From: Pseudomonadota bacterium
GTDB taxonomy: Bacteria; Pseudomonadota; Gammaproteobacteria; Steroidobacterales; Steroidobacteraceae
Direction of reading: 5' to 3'
NCBI GenBank assembly: GCA_021792755.1
Contig: JAJYUA010000001.1
Coordinates: 62,001 to 126,000 of the forward strand
Length of the DNA stretch: 64,000 nt
Below, piece after piece: positions 37,730 through 48,431 of this stretch (positions within the stretch are counted from its first letter, which is position 1; the number at the start of each line of letters is the position of its first letter). A program made the translations under genes and the position numbers. Below the pieces are notes generated by a model. It was given only the letters and a program-made list of their open reading frames with translations. It ran no database searches and was not told the origin of the DNA.

Positions 37730-38830
37730 ATGCGCAAAGTGTCCGTGGCTGCCAGGCTCGCGCGGGTTCCCGGTTTGACCGCCGAGCACGTCCGCTCGCT
37801 CGCCCGCGAGGCGGGCGGCGATCTCGAGCGACTCTGCGATCCGGCAGTCATTGCCCGCGTGGATCTGCCGCCGGTTGCACGGCAGTCCCTGACCGCGCCC
37901 GATCAGGCGGCGCTGCGCGCCGACTTGGCCTGGTGCGCGACCAGCGGAGCACAGGTGCTGCTCTGCATCGATGGCGCTTACCCGCTGCAGCTCGCCGCAA
38001 CGCGAGGCGCGCCGCCGGCATTGTACGTGCTCGGCTCGCTGCAGGCGCTCAAGGCCCCGCAACTTGCCATGGTGGGCTCGCGCAGCCCCACTCCCGCCGG
38101 CCGGAGCATTGCGCGGGAATTCGCCGCCGCGCTGGCGCGCTGGGGCATCACCATCACCAGCGGCCTGGCGACCGGCATCGATGCGGCCAGTCACGAAGGG
38201 GCGCTCGAGGCCCGGGGGAACACGATCGCGGTGCTCGGCAGCGGGCTGGACCACATCTATCCGCCGGAGAATACCAGTCTCGCCCGGCGCATCCGGGACT
38301 GCGGCGCACTGGTGTCCGAATTTCCACCCCGGGCTCGCCCCGCGCGGCAGAACTTTCCGCGCCGCAACCGAATCATCAGCGGACTCTCCCTGGGCACCCT
38401 GGTCGTCGAGGCCGCCGCGGACAGCGGCTCGCTGATCACGGCTCGCTGGGCCGGGGAGCAGGGCCGAGAGGTGTTTGCGATCCCGGGCCCGATCCGCAGT
38501 CCCCTCTCACGCGGCTGCCACAGGCTGATCCGTGACGGTGCGCATCTGGTCGAGAATCCGGCGGAGGTGCTACCGGAGATCCGCTTTTCTCCAAACAATC
38601 AATTACTTATGACTGATTCGCCCGGCTCGCCGGCGACCACCGCATTGGACAAGGAATATGAAATGCTGTTAGATGCGCTCGACTTTGAGCCCGTGACGCT
38701 CGATACCCTGGTGGCCCGCTCGGGCTTGTCCGGCGAGTCGATCGCCTCGATGTTGCTGATTCTCGAGCTGCAGGGGCGCGTCTCTCCGTACCCCGGCGGC
38801 CGGTATGGCCGGCTCGGGACCGACCGCTGA
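37730..38830 (+). CDS. dprA: DNA-processing protein DprA
   Basis: This 366-residue protein loads RecA on single-stranded DNA during natural transformation. The Rossmann-like core (about 100-275) has GSRSPTPAGRSIA, SGLATGIDAASHEGAL, LGSGLDHIYPPEN and FPRRNRIISGLS. A C-terminal winged-helix domain spans about 300-360. I chose ATG 37730; an upstream start overlapping the divergent rlmJ is less likely. It precedes topA, as in many gammaproteobacteria. Confidence 0.94.
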   Translation: MRKVSVAARLARVPGLTAEHVRSLAREAGGDLERLCDPAVIARVDLPPVARQSLTAPDQAALRADLAWCATSGAQVLLCIDGAYPLQLAATRGAPPALYVLGSLQALKAPQLAMVGSRSPTPAGRSIAREFAAALARWGITITSGLATGIDAASHEGALEARGNTIAVLGSGLDHIYPPENTSLARRIRDCGALVSEFPPRARPARQNFPRRNRIISGLSLGTLVVEAAADSGSLITARWAGEQGREVFAIPGPIRSPLSRGCHRLIRDGAHLVENPAEVLPEIRFSPNNQLLMTDSPGSPATTALDKEYEMLLDALDFEPVTLDTLVARSGLSGESIASMLLILELQGRVSPYPGGRYGRLGTDR

Positions 38831-38851
38831 ATACAGGATTCCCAGCGAGAC

Positions 38852-41446
38852 ATGGCTGAAAACCTGGTCGTCGTTGAGTCGCCCGCCAAGGCGAAGACCA
38901 TCAAGAAATACCTGGGCAAGGACTTCGAAGTGCTGGCCTCCTACGGCCATGTCCGCGACCTGGTCCCCAAAGAAGGCGCAGTGGACCCCGAGCGGGGCTA
39001 CAGCATGCAATACCAGGTGCTCGAGAAGAACGAGCGCCACATCGAGAGCATCGCGCGGGGGCTGAAAAAATCCAAGGCGCTCTACCTGGCGACCGACCCG
39101 GATCGCGAGGGCGAGGCCATCGCCTGGCACCTGCGGGAAATCCTCAAGGCGCGCGGCGACCTGGACGGCAAGGCCGTGCATCGCGTGGCGTTCTATGAAA
39201 TCACGCGCAACGCGATCCGCAATGCGGTCGCGCAGCCGCGGGACCTCTCGCTCGATCTGGTCAACGCGCAACAGGCCCGTCGGGCGCTCGATTACCTGGT
39301 GGGCTTCAACCTCTCGCCGCTGCTGTGGAAGAAAGTCCGGCGCGGCCTGTCCGCCGGCCGGGTGCAGAGCCCGGCGCTGCGCATGATCTGCGAGCGCGAG
39401 GCGGAGATCGAGGCCTTCCGCGCCCGGGAATACTGGACACTCGAGGGCCAGGGGTCCGTCGCGGCCGCGGCGCCGTTCCCGTTGAGGCTCCTCGAGTACC
39501 GCGGCAGCAAGGTGGAGCAATTCTCCTTCACCAACGAGACCCAGGCCCGCGAGGTGCAGCGCGCCATCGAGAGCGCCGCCCTGGAGGCGGCCGGCGGCCG
39601 CGCGCCGGGCCGGCTGCGGGTGCTGTCCGTGGAGCGCAAGCAGCGGCGGCGTACGCCCGCCCCGCCCTTCACCACATCCACGCTGCAGCAGGAGGCGGCC
39701 CGCAAGCTCGGCTTCAACGCCCGGCGCACCATGCGCCTCGCGCAACAGCTCTACGAAGGCGTCGACCTCGGCGAGGGCAACATCGGCCTGATCACCTACA
39801 TGCGCACCGACTCGGTCAACCTGGCGGCCGAGGCGGTGCGCGAGATTCGCGAGGTGGCCGCGCGCCTGTACGGTCGCGACGAGGTGGCCGACGAGCCGCG
39901 CATCTTCAAGACCAAGTCGAAGAACGCCCAGGAGGCGCACGAGGCGATCCGCCCGACCTCCGCGGCGATCACGCCCGCGGAGGTGGAGGGCAAGATCGAA
40001 AATGACCTGTACAGGCTCTACTCGCTCATCTGGAAGCGGGCCGTCGCCTCGCAGATGGCGGTGGCGGTGTTCGACACCGTCGCGGCCGACATGCTGGCGG
40101 GCGCCGATTCCCCCGAGCGTCACGTGCTGCGCGCCACCGGCTCGACGCTGGTGAAGTCCGGCTATATCTCGGTCTACCAGGAAGGCACCGACGATGCCAG
40201 GGCGGACGAGGACGAGCACGCGTTGCCGCCGCTGCGGGAAGGCGATCCGGTCGACCTCGTGGCACTGCACGCCGATCAGCACTTCACCGAGCCGCCGCCT
40301 CGCTACAGCGAGGCCTCGCTCGTCAAGGCGCTGGAGGAGCACGGCATCGGCCGCCCTTCGACCTATGCCACCATCATCTCGACCCTGCAGGACCGCGAGT
40401 ATGTCGAGATGGACAACCGGCGCTTCATTCCCACCGACATCGGCAAGATCGTCAACCGGTTCCTGACCGAGCATTTCCACCGCTACGTGGAATACGGCTT
40501 CACCGCTGCGATGGAGGATGAGCTCGACGCCGTCTCGCGCGGCGAGGAGGTCTGGACCACTCCGCTCGAGAAGTTCTGGAAGCCCTTCATCCACCAGGTC
40601 GAGCACACCGAGAAGACCGTCACCCGCGAGCAGGTCGCGCAGGCGCGCGAGCTCGGCGCCGACCCGGCGAGCGGCAAGCCGATCACCGTGCGGATGGGCC
40701 GCTTCGGCCCGTTCGTGCAGATCGGCACCAAGGACGATGCGCAGAAGCCGAAGTTCGCGGGCCTGCGGCCGGGGCAGAAGATGGATTCGATCGGGCTCGC
40801 GGAGGCGCTGGAGCTGTTCAAGCTGCCGCGCACACTCGGCGAGAACGCCGCGGGCGAGACCGTCATCGCCAACATCGGCCGCTTCGGCCCGTACCTGAAG
40901 TACGGCAGCAAATACGTGTCGCTGAAGGAGGACGACCCTTATGCCATCACCCTGGAGCGGGCGCTGGAGGTCATCCGCCTGAAGCAGGAGGCCGATGCCA
41001 ATCGCATCATTGCCGACTTCGGCGTCGAGGGCATCCAGGTGCTGAACGGCCGCTACGGCCCCTACATCACCGACAAGGTCAAGAACGCGAAGATCCCCAA
41101 GGACCGCGATCCGAAGTCCCTGACATTGCAGGAGTGCCGGGAGCTTCTGGCGAAGGCGCCCGTGCGCCGCGGCAGGTTCGCCCGCGGCAAGCGCGGGCCG
41201 GCGAAGACTTCCGCGCCGACACCCGCCGCCGAGACGGCGCGGGGCGCGGCGGCAGCGAGCGCGAAGAAGAGCGCTGCCGGTGTTCGCGCTGCGGCGCGCG
41301 CCAAGAAGGCACCGGCGAGGCGGGCCGTGCAGAGCGCGCCGGCGCCCAAGCGACGCGCGGCTGCGGCGCCGAGGACCGCCGCGCCGAAGACGCACGCCAA
41401 GACCATACGCAAAGCCTCTCCGCGACGCAGCCGCGCTGCGAAGTAG
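38852..41446 (+). CDS. topA: DNA topoisomerase I with basic C-terminal tail
   Basis: This 864-residue type IA topoisomerase relaxes negative supercoils. The TOPRIM domain has the family opening [13 protein letters not shown] and the [11 protein letters not shown] acidic motif (82-92). The catalytic tyrosine is Tyr316 in [11 protein letters not shown]. The C-terminal part has three Topo I C-terminal repeats ([32 protein letters not shown]) and no cysteine zinc fingers, unlike E. coli. The last 95 or so residues (from about 770) are a Lys/Arg/Ala/Pro tail. ATG 38852 follows dprA by 21 bases. Confidence 0.96.
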   Translation: MAENLVVVESPAKAKTIKKYLGKDFEVLASYGHVRDLVPKEGAVDPERGYSMQYQVLEKNERHIESIARGLKKSKALYLATDPDREGEAIAWHLREILKARGDLDGKAVHRVAFYEITRNAIRNAVAQPRDLSLDLVNAQQARRALDYLVGFNLSPLLWKKVRRGLSAGRVQSPALRMICEREAEIEAFRAREYWTLEGQGSVAAAAPFPLRLLEYRGSKVEQFSFTNETQAREVQRAIESAALEAAGGRAPGRLRVLSVERKQRRRTPAPPFTTSTLQQEAARKLGFNARRTMRLAQQLYEGVDLGEGNIGLITYMRTDSVNLAAEAVREIREVAARLYGRDEVADEPRIFKTKSKNAQEAHEAIRPTSAAITPAEVEGKIENDLYRLYSLIWKRAVASQMAVAVFDTVAADMLAGADSPERHVLRATGSTLVKSGYISVYQEGTDDARADEDEHALPPLREGDPVDLVALHADQHFTEPPPRYSEASLVKALEEHGIGRPSTYATIISTLQDREYVEMDNRRFIPTDIGKIVNRFLTEHFHRYVEYGFTAAMEDELDAVSRGEEVWTTPLEKFWKPFIHQVEHTEKTVTREQVAQARELGADPASGKPITVRMGRFGPFVQIGTKDDAQKPKFAGLRPGQKMDSIGLAEALELFKLPRTLGENAAGETVIANIGRFGPYLKYGSKYVSLKEDDPYAITLERALEVIRLKQEADANRIIADFGVEGIQVLNGRYGPYITDKVKNAKIPKDRDPKSLTLQECRELLAKAPVRRGRFARGKRGPAKTSAPTPAAETARGAAAASAKKSAAGVRAAARAKKAPARRAVQSAPAPKRRAAAAPRTAAPKTHAKTIRKASPRRSRAAK

Positions 41447-41486
41447 CCCGGCGCGGCCGGGCGGAAATACGCCCCGCAATGGAGCC

Positions 41487-42833
41487 ATGAGCGAATTCGA
41501 TCTGATTGTCATCGGCGGGGGCAGCGGCGGACTGGCGGCAGGCCAGCGCGCCGCGGAACATGGCGCGCGGGTGGCCGTGGTGGAGTCGCACCGGCTCGGG
41601 GGCACCTGTGTCAACGTCGGCTGCGTCCCCAAGAAGGTCATGTGGTACGCGGCGGATCTGGCCGAAGGACTGCGCGATGCGGCCGGCTATGGCTTCGCGC
41701 TGTCCGTCGGCGGGCACGACTGGAGTCAGCTGAAGGAAAAGCGCGACGCCTACATTCTCAGGCTCAATGACATCTACGCCACCAACCTCGCCAAGCGCGG
41801 CGTCACGCTGGTCCGCGGCCGCGCGGGCTTGCTCGACCGCCGCACCGTCGCGGTGGCAGACACCCGGCTCACCGCCCCGCACATCATCATCGCCACCGGC
41901 GGACAGCCGGTTCTGCCGGACATTCCGGGCTCCGAACTCGGCATCACCTCCGACGGATTCTTCGAGCTCCCCGAGCGGCCTCGCCGCGTGGCCGTGGTGG
42001 GCAGCGGCTACATCGCAGTGGAGCTCGCGGGCATTTTCGCCGCGCTCGGCTCCGAGACGAGCCTGGTCCTGCGCACCGGCGCCGCGCTGAAGCAGTTCGA
42101 CGCCATGCTCGGGGAGTCGGCGCTGAAGATCCTCGGCGAGGAGGGCGTGAGAATCGACGCCCATGCGGTCCCCGAGAAGCTTGCGCGCGAGGCGCAAGGC
42201 CTTCGGCTCGCGGTCCGCGATGGCCGGCAACTGGGCCCGTTCGACTGTGTGGTGTGGGCCGTCGGGCGCGCCAGCGCGGTGAGCGGCCTCGGCCTGAGGA
42301 GCGCCGGCGTCGGCTGCAACGCGGACGGGTTCATCACCACGGACAAGTATCAGGTCACGAGCACCGCCGGCATCTACGCCATCGGCGATGTCACCGGCCG
42401 CGCGCAGCTGACCCCGGTCGCCATCGCCGCCGGCCGTCGCTTGAGCGATCGGCTGTTCGGCGGCAAGGCCGACCGGCATCTCGACTATCACAACATCCCC
42501 ACGGTCGTGTTCGGCCATCCTCCCATCGGCACCGTGGGACTGACGGAAAGGGCCGCACGGGAAGACTACGGCGATGACAACGTGACCGTCTTCAAGTCGA
42601 GCTTCGTGCCCATGTACCACCAGCTCACCTCCCGCAAGCCCCGCTGTGACATGAAGCTGGTGACCGTGGGGCCCGAGAAGCGCGTGGTGGGCATACACGT
42701 CATCGGCCCCGGAGCCGACGAGATGATGCAGGGCTTCGCCGTGGCGGTGCGCATGGGCGCGACCAAGGCCGATTTGGATGACACCGTGGCCATCCACCCC
42801 ACCTGCGCCGAGGAGCTGGTCACCCTGCGGTAA
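41487..42833 (+). CDS. gor: Glutathione-disulfide reductase
   Basis: This 448-residue flavoprotein reduces oxidised glutathione with NADPH. The FAD motif GGGSGGLA is at 10-17, the redox disulfide is Cys41/Cys46 ([13 protein letters not shown]), the NADPH loop is [13 protein letters not shown], and the second FAD motif is YAIGDVTG. The C-terminal dimer motif [12 protein letters not shown] includes catalytic His437. A GGAG site lies just upstream of ATG 41487. It fits glutathione reductase best; related disulfide reductases remain possible. Confidence 0.92.
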   Translation: MSEFDLIVIGGGSGGLAAGQRAAEHGARVAVVESHRLGGTCVNVGCVPKKVMWYAADLAEGLRDAAGYGFALSVGGHDWSQLKEKRDAYILRLNDIYATNLAKRGVTLVRGRAGLLDRRTVAVADTRLTAPHIIIATGGQPVLPDIPGSELGITSDGFFELPERPRRVAVVGSGYIAVELAGIFAALGSETSLVLRTGAALKQFDAMLGESALKILGEEGVRIDAHAVPEKLAREAQGLRLAVRDGRQLGPFDCVVWAVGRASAVSGLGLRSAGVGCNADGFITTDKYQVTSTAGIYAIGDVTGRAQLTPVAIAAGRRLSDRLFGGKADRHLDYHNIPTVVFGHPPIGTVGLTERAAREDYGDDNVTVFKSSFVPMYHQLTSRKPRCDMKLVTVGPEKRVVGIHVIGPGADEMMQGFAVAVRMGATKADLDDTVAIHPTCAEELVTLR

Positions 42834-42944
42834 TGGAGCGCGCCGGGCGCCGGCGCCCTCCTTGGCCGAGCAGGGGGCTCAGGACCGCAGCGGTTGCCGG
42901 ACCCGGACATGCGCGGCGCCGGGCGCTCGGGCAGAATAGCCGTC

Positions 42945-44981
42945 ATGGACAACCCCCTGCTCTGCGACGAGCCGCTGCCGCGCTTCGCCCGCATCCGGCC
43001 CGAGCACATCGAGCCCGCCATGAGCGCGGTGCTCGCCGATGCGCGCGCGCGCATCGATGAAATCGCGGCCCGCGATCCTCCTACCTTTACCACGGTGGTC
43101 GAGCCTCTGGAGGAGCTGCAGCACCGGGTGGCGCGCCGCTGGTCTCCGGTGAGTCATCTCAACGCCGTGCTCAACTCCCAGGCGCTGCGCGATGCCTACA
43201 ACGCCTGCCTGCCGCTGCTCTCGGCCTATCAAACCGATCTGGCGCAGAACGAGCCGCTGTATGGCGCCTACCGCGCCATTGAGCGCAGCGAAGGCGCAAC
43301 GCTCGATCCGGTGCGGCGCCGGGTGATCAGCAATGCGCTGCAGGATTTCACCCTGGCGGCAGTGGGCCTGCCCGGCCGAGACAAAGAGCGTTTCAAGGCC
43401 GTGATGCTGGAGCTCACGCAACTGCAGGCGAAGTTCGAGGAAAACGTGCTGGACGCGACCAACGCCTGGAGCTGTCACGTGGTCGACGCCGGGCAGCTGC
43501 GCGGCCTGAACGAGGTGCTCATCGATCAGGCGCGCCGCCGTGCGCACGAGCAGCGGCTCGAGGGCTGGGTCCTGACATTGGATCAGCCAACCTATGTCGC
43601 GGTGGTGACGGATGCTGAATCCGCCGGACTGCGGCGCGGCTTCTACGAAGCCTGGAGCACGCGCGCCTCGGACCAGGGCCCTCAGGCGGGCCGCTGGGAC
43701 AACGCGCCGGTCATGGAGCAGATCCTGCGCAGGCGGCACGAGGTCGCACGGATCCTCGGCTTCGGCAACTTCGCCGACTACGCGCTCGTCAAGCGCATGG
43801 CGCGCAGCGTCGAGGAAGTGATGGCGTTCCTCGAGGAGCTCGCGCGCGCCTCCCGGCCCAGCGCGGCGCGGGAATTCGACGAATTGCGCGCATTCGCCGG
43901 CCGCGAGCTTTCGGCCTGGGACGTCCCATTCTACGCCGAGCGTCTGCAGCAGCAGCGCCACGCGATCTCGCAGGAGGAGCTGCGTCCCTACTTCCCGCTG
44001 CCGCGGGTGCTGTCGGGGCTGTTCGAGGTGGCCGAGCGGCTCTTCGGCGTGCGCATCCGGGAGCGCGCCGGCGCCCCGGTGTGGCACCCTGACGTGCGCT
44101 TTTTCGAAATCGAGAGCGCCGCCGGCGAGCCGGTGGGCAGCTTCTACCTCGACGCCTACGCGCGCGCCCACAAACGCAGCGGCGCGTGGATGGACGAGTG
44201 CGTCGGGCGCAAACACCTCGCCTCGGGTGCTGCCCTGCCGGTGGCCTACCTGGTGCTGAATGTGCTGCCGCCCGGGGAGGATCGGCCGGCGCTGCTCACT
44301 CACGACGATGTGCTGACTCTGTTCCATGAATTCGGCCACGGCCTGCATCACCTGCTCACGACGGTGGACTACCCGAGCCTTGCCGGCATCAACGGCGTGC
44401 CCTGGGACGCGGTGGAGCTGCCGAGCCAGTTCATGGAGAACTTCGCCTGGCACCCGCAAGTGCTCGGCCGAATCTCGGGCCATTTCCGCAGCGGGGAGCC
44501 GCTGCCGGTCGATGTGCAGCGCCGGCTGCGCGCCACGCGCAGCTTTCACGCAGGATTGCAGATGGTGCGCCAGCTGGAGCTCGCGCTGTTCGACTTGCGG
44601 CTGCATGCCGAATACGACCCCGGGCGGGGCGGCCGCATCCTGACACTGTTGCAGGAGGTGCGGGGCCGGGTGGCCGTGGTGCCGGTGCCGGATTGGAACC
44701 GCTTCCCCATGAGCTTCGGGCACGTGTTCGCGGGCGGCTATGCGGCGGGCTATTACAGCTACAAGTGGGCCGAGGTCCTGGCGGCGGACGCCTTCTCGGC
44801 GTTCGAGGAGCACGGCGTGTTCGACCCGGCCACGGCGAGGCGGTACCTCGAGGCCATCCTGTCCCGGGGCGGCAGCCGGGATGCGATGGAGGCGTTCGTC
44901 GACTTTCGCGGCCGGCCGCCGCAGGTCCAGGCGCTCCTCGCCCAACACGGCATTGCCGCCGCCGGCGAGCCCTCGACTTAA
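42945..44981 (+). CDS. prlC: Oligopeptidase A (M3 zinc metallopeptidase)
   Basis: This 678-residue cytosolic peptidase (E. coli 680) degrades small peptides, including cleaved signal peptides. The zinc motif HEFGH is at 461-465 (TLFHEFGHGLHHLL), and the downstream Glu is in LPSQFMENFAWHP. ATG 42945 is supported by family length. It lies 111 bases after the gor stop and is followed by a strong hairpin. Confidence 0.95.
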   Translation: MDNPLLCDEPLPRFARIRPEHIEPAMSAVLADARARIDEIAARDPPTFTTVVEPLEELQHRVARRWSPVSHLNAVLNSQALRDAYNACLPLLSAYQTDLAQNEPLYGAYRAIERSEGATLDPVRRRVISNALQDFTLAAVGLPGRDKERFKAVMLELTQLQAKFEENVLDATNAWSCHVVDAGQLRGLNEVLIDQARRRAHEQRLEGWVLTLDQPTYVAVVTDAESAGLRRGFYEAWSTRASDQGPQAGRWDNAPVMEQILRRRHEVARILGFGNFADYALVKRMARSVEEVMAFLEELARASRPSAAREFDELRAFAGRELSAWDVPFYAERLQQQRHAISQEELRPYFPLPRVLSGLFEVAERLFGVRIRERAGAPVWHPDVRFFEIESAAGEPVGSFYLDAYARAHKRSGAWMDECVGRKHLASGAALPVAYLVLNVLPPGEDRPALLTHDDVLTLFHEFGHGLHHLLTTVDYPSLAGINGVPWDAVELPSQFMENFAWHPQVLGRISGHFRSGEPLPVDVQRRLRATRSFHAGLQMVRQLELALFDLRLHAEYDPGRGGRILTLLQEVRGRVAVVPVPDWNRFPMSFGHVFAGGYAAGYYSYKWAEVLAADAFSAFEEHGVFDPATARRYLEAILSRGGSRDAMEAFVDFRGRPPQVQALLAQHGIAAAGEPST

Positions 44982-45037
44982 GCCGCATTCCCCGAGAAGC
45001 GGCTTTTCTTCCGGCGAGCCGCGCGCCGCTGCCGGTA

Positions 45038-45065
45038 CGGGGTTCGCCGCTTTGGGCGAACCCCG
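45038..45065 (+). terminator. Perfect 11-bp hairpin between prlC and the HD gene
   Basis: CGGGGTTCGCC, a six-base loop, and GGCGAACCCCG form a perfect 11-bp stem 57 bases past the prlC stop. No T-tract follows, so it may be a Rho-assisted terminator or an RNA stabiliser. Confidence 0.45.
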
Positions 45066-45190
45066 TGTCCGTCCCGCGCAGCGCGCGCGGATTTGAGCGA
45101 TGGCTCTCGGATTTCGGCTGCCGCTCCCTTTAGAGTGCTTCAAATCACTCTGGGAGTGCGGACCGCCCGCGCTGCCTTGCGCGTGACAGA

Positions 45191-46195
45191 ATGACCAATG
45201 CTCGGCGTAGTGATTACGACGTCACCGATACCGTCCAGGTAAGCTCCCCCACTGCGGTGCGCGAGGCCGTCGAAGCGCTTTTCCGGCCCACGTGGCCGCA
45301 GAGTTCGCTGGCGCCGTTGCACCGCTCCTTCGAGCATTTCGAGCTGCTGTTCGCCGGCAAGATCCCCGGCTACCACGGCGTCGACACCGTCTACCACGAC
45401 CGCCAGCACACGCTGGACATCACACTCGCCCTCGCCCGGCTGCTGGTGGGCTACGAGCGCCAGGCCGACCCGCGCGATCGCCTGGGCGGGGAGCGGGCGG
45501 TAGTGGGTCTCATCACCGGACTCTTTCACGATGTGGGCTACCTGCGCCGCACCGACGAGCGCGAATCGCGCAATGGCGCCGAATTCACCCTCGTGCACGT
45601 GTCGAGGGGGGCACGCTTCCTCGAGGAGTTCCTGCCGGTGGTCGGCCTTGGCCGCTGGGTGGCGGTGGCGCGGGAGATCATCCATTTCACCGGCTACGAG
45701 GTGCCCGGAGCGCAGATCGAGGCACGACTCAGCGACGCTCACGACATCGTCGTCGGGCACCTGCTCGGCACGGCGGACATGATCGCGCAGATGGCCGACC
45801 GCTGTTATCTGGAGAAGTGCCGTGACCGGCTGTACGCCGAGTTCGTTCTCGGCGGGGTGGCCGTGCCGGTCTCCTCCACGGGCGATCGGCAGATCCGATA
45901 CGCATCGGGCCTCGATCTGTTGCGTCAGACCCCGGAATTCGCCGCGGAAACCCGCAGCAAGCGCCTGGACGGGGAGTTCCACTCGGCCTATCGGTACCTG
46001 GAGATCCTCTACGGCGGCCGCAATCCGTACATGGAGGCCATCGAGCGCAATATCGCCTTCCTGCGCCGCGTGGTGCGCAGCGAGAACTGGCGGCTGCTCA
46101 GGCGCCGCCCGCCCATCTTCGCCGCCACCACCGACCCGATGTCCAGCATGCGCGCGCTGATGGTCAACTATCTGAAGCGGGTCTGGTCCGGCTGA
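45191..46195 (+). CDS. HD/PDEase-like phosphohydrolase domain protein
   Basis: This 334-residue soluble protein has HD-superfamily metal sites: His69 and His73 in YHDRQHTLDIT, and His113-Asp114 in GLFHDVGYLRR. The first motif resembles the YHN-x-x-H-A-x-DV start of class I cyclic-nucleotide phosphodiesterases more than a bacterial HD-GYP domain; no GYP motif is present. The rest is helical, with a conserved-looking C-terminus (NPYMEAIERNIAFLRRVVR). The function is not established; hydrolysis of a nucleotide or cyclic nucleotide is likely. It is followed at once by a GGDEF-EAL gene. Confidence 0.75.
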   Translation: MTNARRSDYDVTDTVQVSSPTAVREAVEALFRPTWPQSSLAPLHRSFEHFELLFAGKIPGYHGVDTVYHDRQHTLDITLALARLLVGYERQADPRDRLGGERAVVGLITGLFHDVGYLRRTDERESRNGAEFTLVHVSRGARFLEEFLPVVGLGRWVAVAREIIHFTGYEVPGAQIEARLSDAHDIVVGHLLGTADMIAQMADRCYLEKCRDRLYAEFVLGGVAVPVSSTGDRQIRYASGLDLLRQTPEFAAETRSKRLDGEFHSAYRYLEILYGGRNPYMEAIERNIAFLRRVVRSENWRLLRRRPPIFAATTDPMSSMRALMVNYLKRVWSG

Positions 46196-46256
46196 GAGCT
46201 TCCCCGGCCGCCTCGATTTGACGGGGACCCGGCGCCAGTTCATATTCGGGCGGTCG

Positions 46257-48356
46257 ATGCCTCCTCCGACCCAGGGAACCAGAGCAAGAGCCGCCTCAGT
46301 GGCCGGCAGACTCAGATCCAAGCACATGCTCGGCACGTTCGCCCTCACGCTGCTCGTTGCGGTGGGCAGCGGCGCCGTGCTGCTTTGGCGGCGATGGCCC
46401 GCCGGCATCACGTGGGTCGTGGCCGCCGTGGTGGCGCTCGCCGGCAGCCTGCTCGCGGCCGCGGCCGCATGGCGGCGGGATCGCGGCATCGATGCCGCCG
46501 CCGGCGTGCTCGTGCGGGGCGCCCATCGCATCGGCCAGGGAGACTACACTCGCCCGCTTGAGGTGCGCCGCAGCGACAGCCTCGGGGAGCTCGAGCAGGC
46601 GATGGAGCACATGCGCTCGCGGCTGCGCCAGTCGACGATTCACAAGGATTACCTGCGCAGCGTCCTGGACAGCATGACGGACGCGGTGCTCATCACCTCG
46701 CCCGAGGGAGTGGTGAAGACGGCCAACCTGGCCGCGTGCAGGCTGCTCGGCTTCGCCGAGGAGGAGTTGCTCGGCCGCAGCATCATCGCGGCGCTCGCCG
46801 AGAACGTGCGCGGAGAGTTCGACCTGCTGCAGGCCGCACAGCAGACACGCGAAACAGTCGTGCTCACGCGCGACGGGCAGACCATTCCGGTGTCGCTCGC
46901 CGGCTCGCGCATCGAGAGCGACGATCCACAATTCCAGGGCATCATCTTCGTCGCGCGCAACATCACCGAGCGCAAGCGCGCCGAGCGTCGCATCCGCTAC
47001 CTGGCCCGCTACGACACGCTCACCAAAGTCCCCAACCGCATGCAGTTCCAGCACCTGCTGCAGCAGACGCTCTCGCGCGGGCTGCGGGCCGGCAGCGCGG
47101 TGGCGCTGCTGTATCTCGACATGGACCGCTTCAAGGAGGTCAACGACACCTTCGGGCACGACACGGGCGACCGTGTGCTCGAGGTGCTCGCCGAGCGGTT
47201 GGCACGCTCGCTGCCGCGGGACGCGATCCTCGGGCGCCTCGCGGGCGATGAGTTCGCGCTGTGCCTGCACGGTCTGCCGGCGGAAGCCGACAACCGCGGG
47301 CCGGTCGCGCAACTCGCCCGCGCGATCCTCAACGAGGTGGCGCGAGCCTTCCAGCTGAACCAGCAGGAGGTGTTTCTCACCGCGAGCGTCGGCATCGCCT
47401 TCTGTCCGCGTGATGCCGAGAACGTCATCGACCTGATCCGCAACGCCGATGCGGCCATGTACCACGCCAAGCAGAACGGCGGCAACACGTTCACTTTCTA
47501 CTTTGCGGAGATGAACGCCGCTGCGGTCGAGCGGCTGATCTTGAAGAGCAAGCTGCGCCGCGCACTCGAGCGCGACGAGCTCGTGATCCGCTACCAGCCC
47601 AAGGTGGACGTCGGCAGCGGCGGGATCGTCGGTGCCGAGGCGCTGCTGCGCTGGCGGCTGCCGGGGCACGGCGACATCCCTCCGGCCCGCTTCATTCCGC
47701 TCGCCGAGGAAACCAACCTCATCCTGGACATCGGCGAGTGGGTGCTGAACCGGGTGTGCATGGATTACCGGCACCTGAGAACCGAAGGCGGCGACCCGGG
47801 GCGGATCTCGCTGAACCTCTCGCTGCGACAGCTGCGCCAGGCGAGCTTCATCCTGCGGTGCCGCTCGGTGTTCCGCCGCCACGGCGTGTCGCCCACGGCA
47901 CTCGAGCTCGAGATCACCGAGACCACCCTGATGGCCGACAGCAAGAACACCCTGCCGCTGCTCGATGAGCTGTACGCCATGGGGCTGCACCTGTCGATCG
48001 ATGATTTCGGCACGGGCTACTCTTCGCTCTCGGCGCTGCAGCAGTTTCCCATCGGCACCCTGAAGATCGACCAGTCCTTCGTGCGCGACGTGAGCGAGAA
48101 CGCCGGCAACGCCACTTTGGTGCGCACCATCATCGAGATGGGCCGCAACCTCGGCATGGCGGTGGTCGCCGAGGGCGTCGAGTCCCGGAGCCAGCTCGAG
48201 TTCCTGCAGCGCAACGGCTGCCACCAGGCGCAGGGACGACTCTTCGGCGAGCCGTGCGCTGCGGAGGATCTGCTTGTGCTTCTCAAGCGCCAGAGCGCGC
48301 ACGGGCCGCCTTTCGCCCATCTGCTGCGCCAGGCGCAGGCCGGCCATCAGGCTTGA
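46257..48356 (+). CDS. Membrane PAS-GGDEF-EAL cyclic-di-GMP protein
   Basis: This 699-residue protein has two membrane helices (about 24-43 and 49-68) with almost no periplasmic part, then HAMP (70-123), PAS (about 130-245), GGDEF (about 250-415) and EAL (about 430-680). The GGDEF motif reads AGDEF (GRLAGDEFAL), one change from consensus. The EAL motif GAEALLRWR and the later DDFGTGYSSL are intact, so phosphodiesterase activity is likely and cyclase activity uncertain. ATG 46257 is preferred; TTG 46218 is possible. Confidence 0.93.
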   Translation: MPPPTQGTRARAASVAGRLRSKHMLGTFALTLLVAVGSGAVLLWRRWPAGITWVVAAVVALAGSLLAAAAAWRRDRGIDAAAGVLVRGAHRIGQGDYTRPLEVRRSDSLGELEQAMEHMRSRLRQSTIHKDYLRSVLDSMTDAVLITSPEGVVKTANLAACRLLGFAEEELLGRSIIAALAENVRGEFDLLQAAQQTRETVVLTRDGQTIPVSLAGSRIESDDPQFQGIIFVARNITERKRAERRIRYLARYDTLTKVPNRMQFQHLLQQTLSRGLRAGSAVALLYLDMDRFKEVNDTFGHDTGDRVLEVLAERLARSLPRDAILGRLAGDEFALCLHGLPAEADNRGPVAQLARAILNEVARAFQLNQQEVFLTASVGIAFCPRDAENVIDLIRNADAAMYHAKQNGGNTFTFYFAEMNAAAVERLILKSKLRRALERDELVIRYQPKVDVGSGGIVGAEALLRWRLPGHGDIPPARFIPLAEETNLILDIGEWVLNRVCMDYRHLRTEGGDPGRISLNLSLRQLRQASFILRCRSVFRRHGVSPTALELEITETTLMADSKNTLPLLDELYAMGLHLSIDDFGTGYSSLSALQQFPIGTLKIDQSFVRDVSENAGNATLVRTIIEMGRNLGMAVVAEGVESRSQLEFLQRNGCHQAQGRLFGEPCAAEDLLVLLKRQSAHGPPFAHLLRQAQAGHQA

Positions 48357-48431
48357 TTCCCGGGCCGCTCGGCGGCAGTGTCGGAACGAGCCCGCCCGGG
48401 CGGATTTTCCCGCGGCGGCGGCGCGGGCGCA

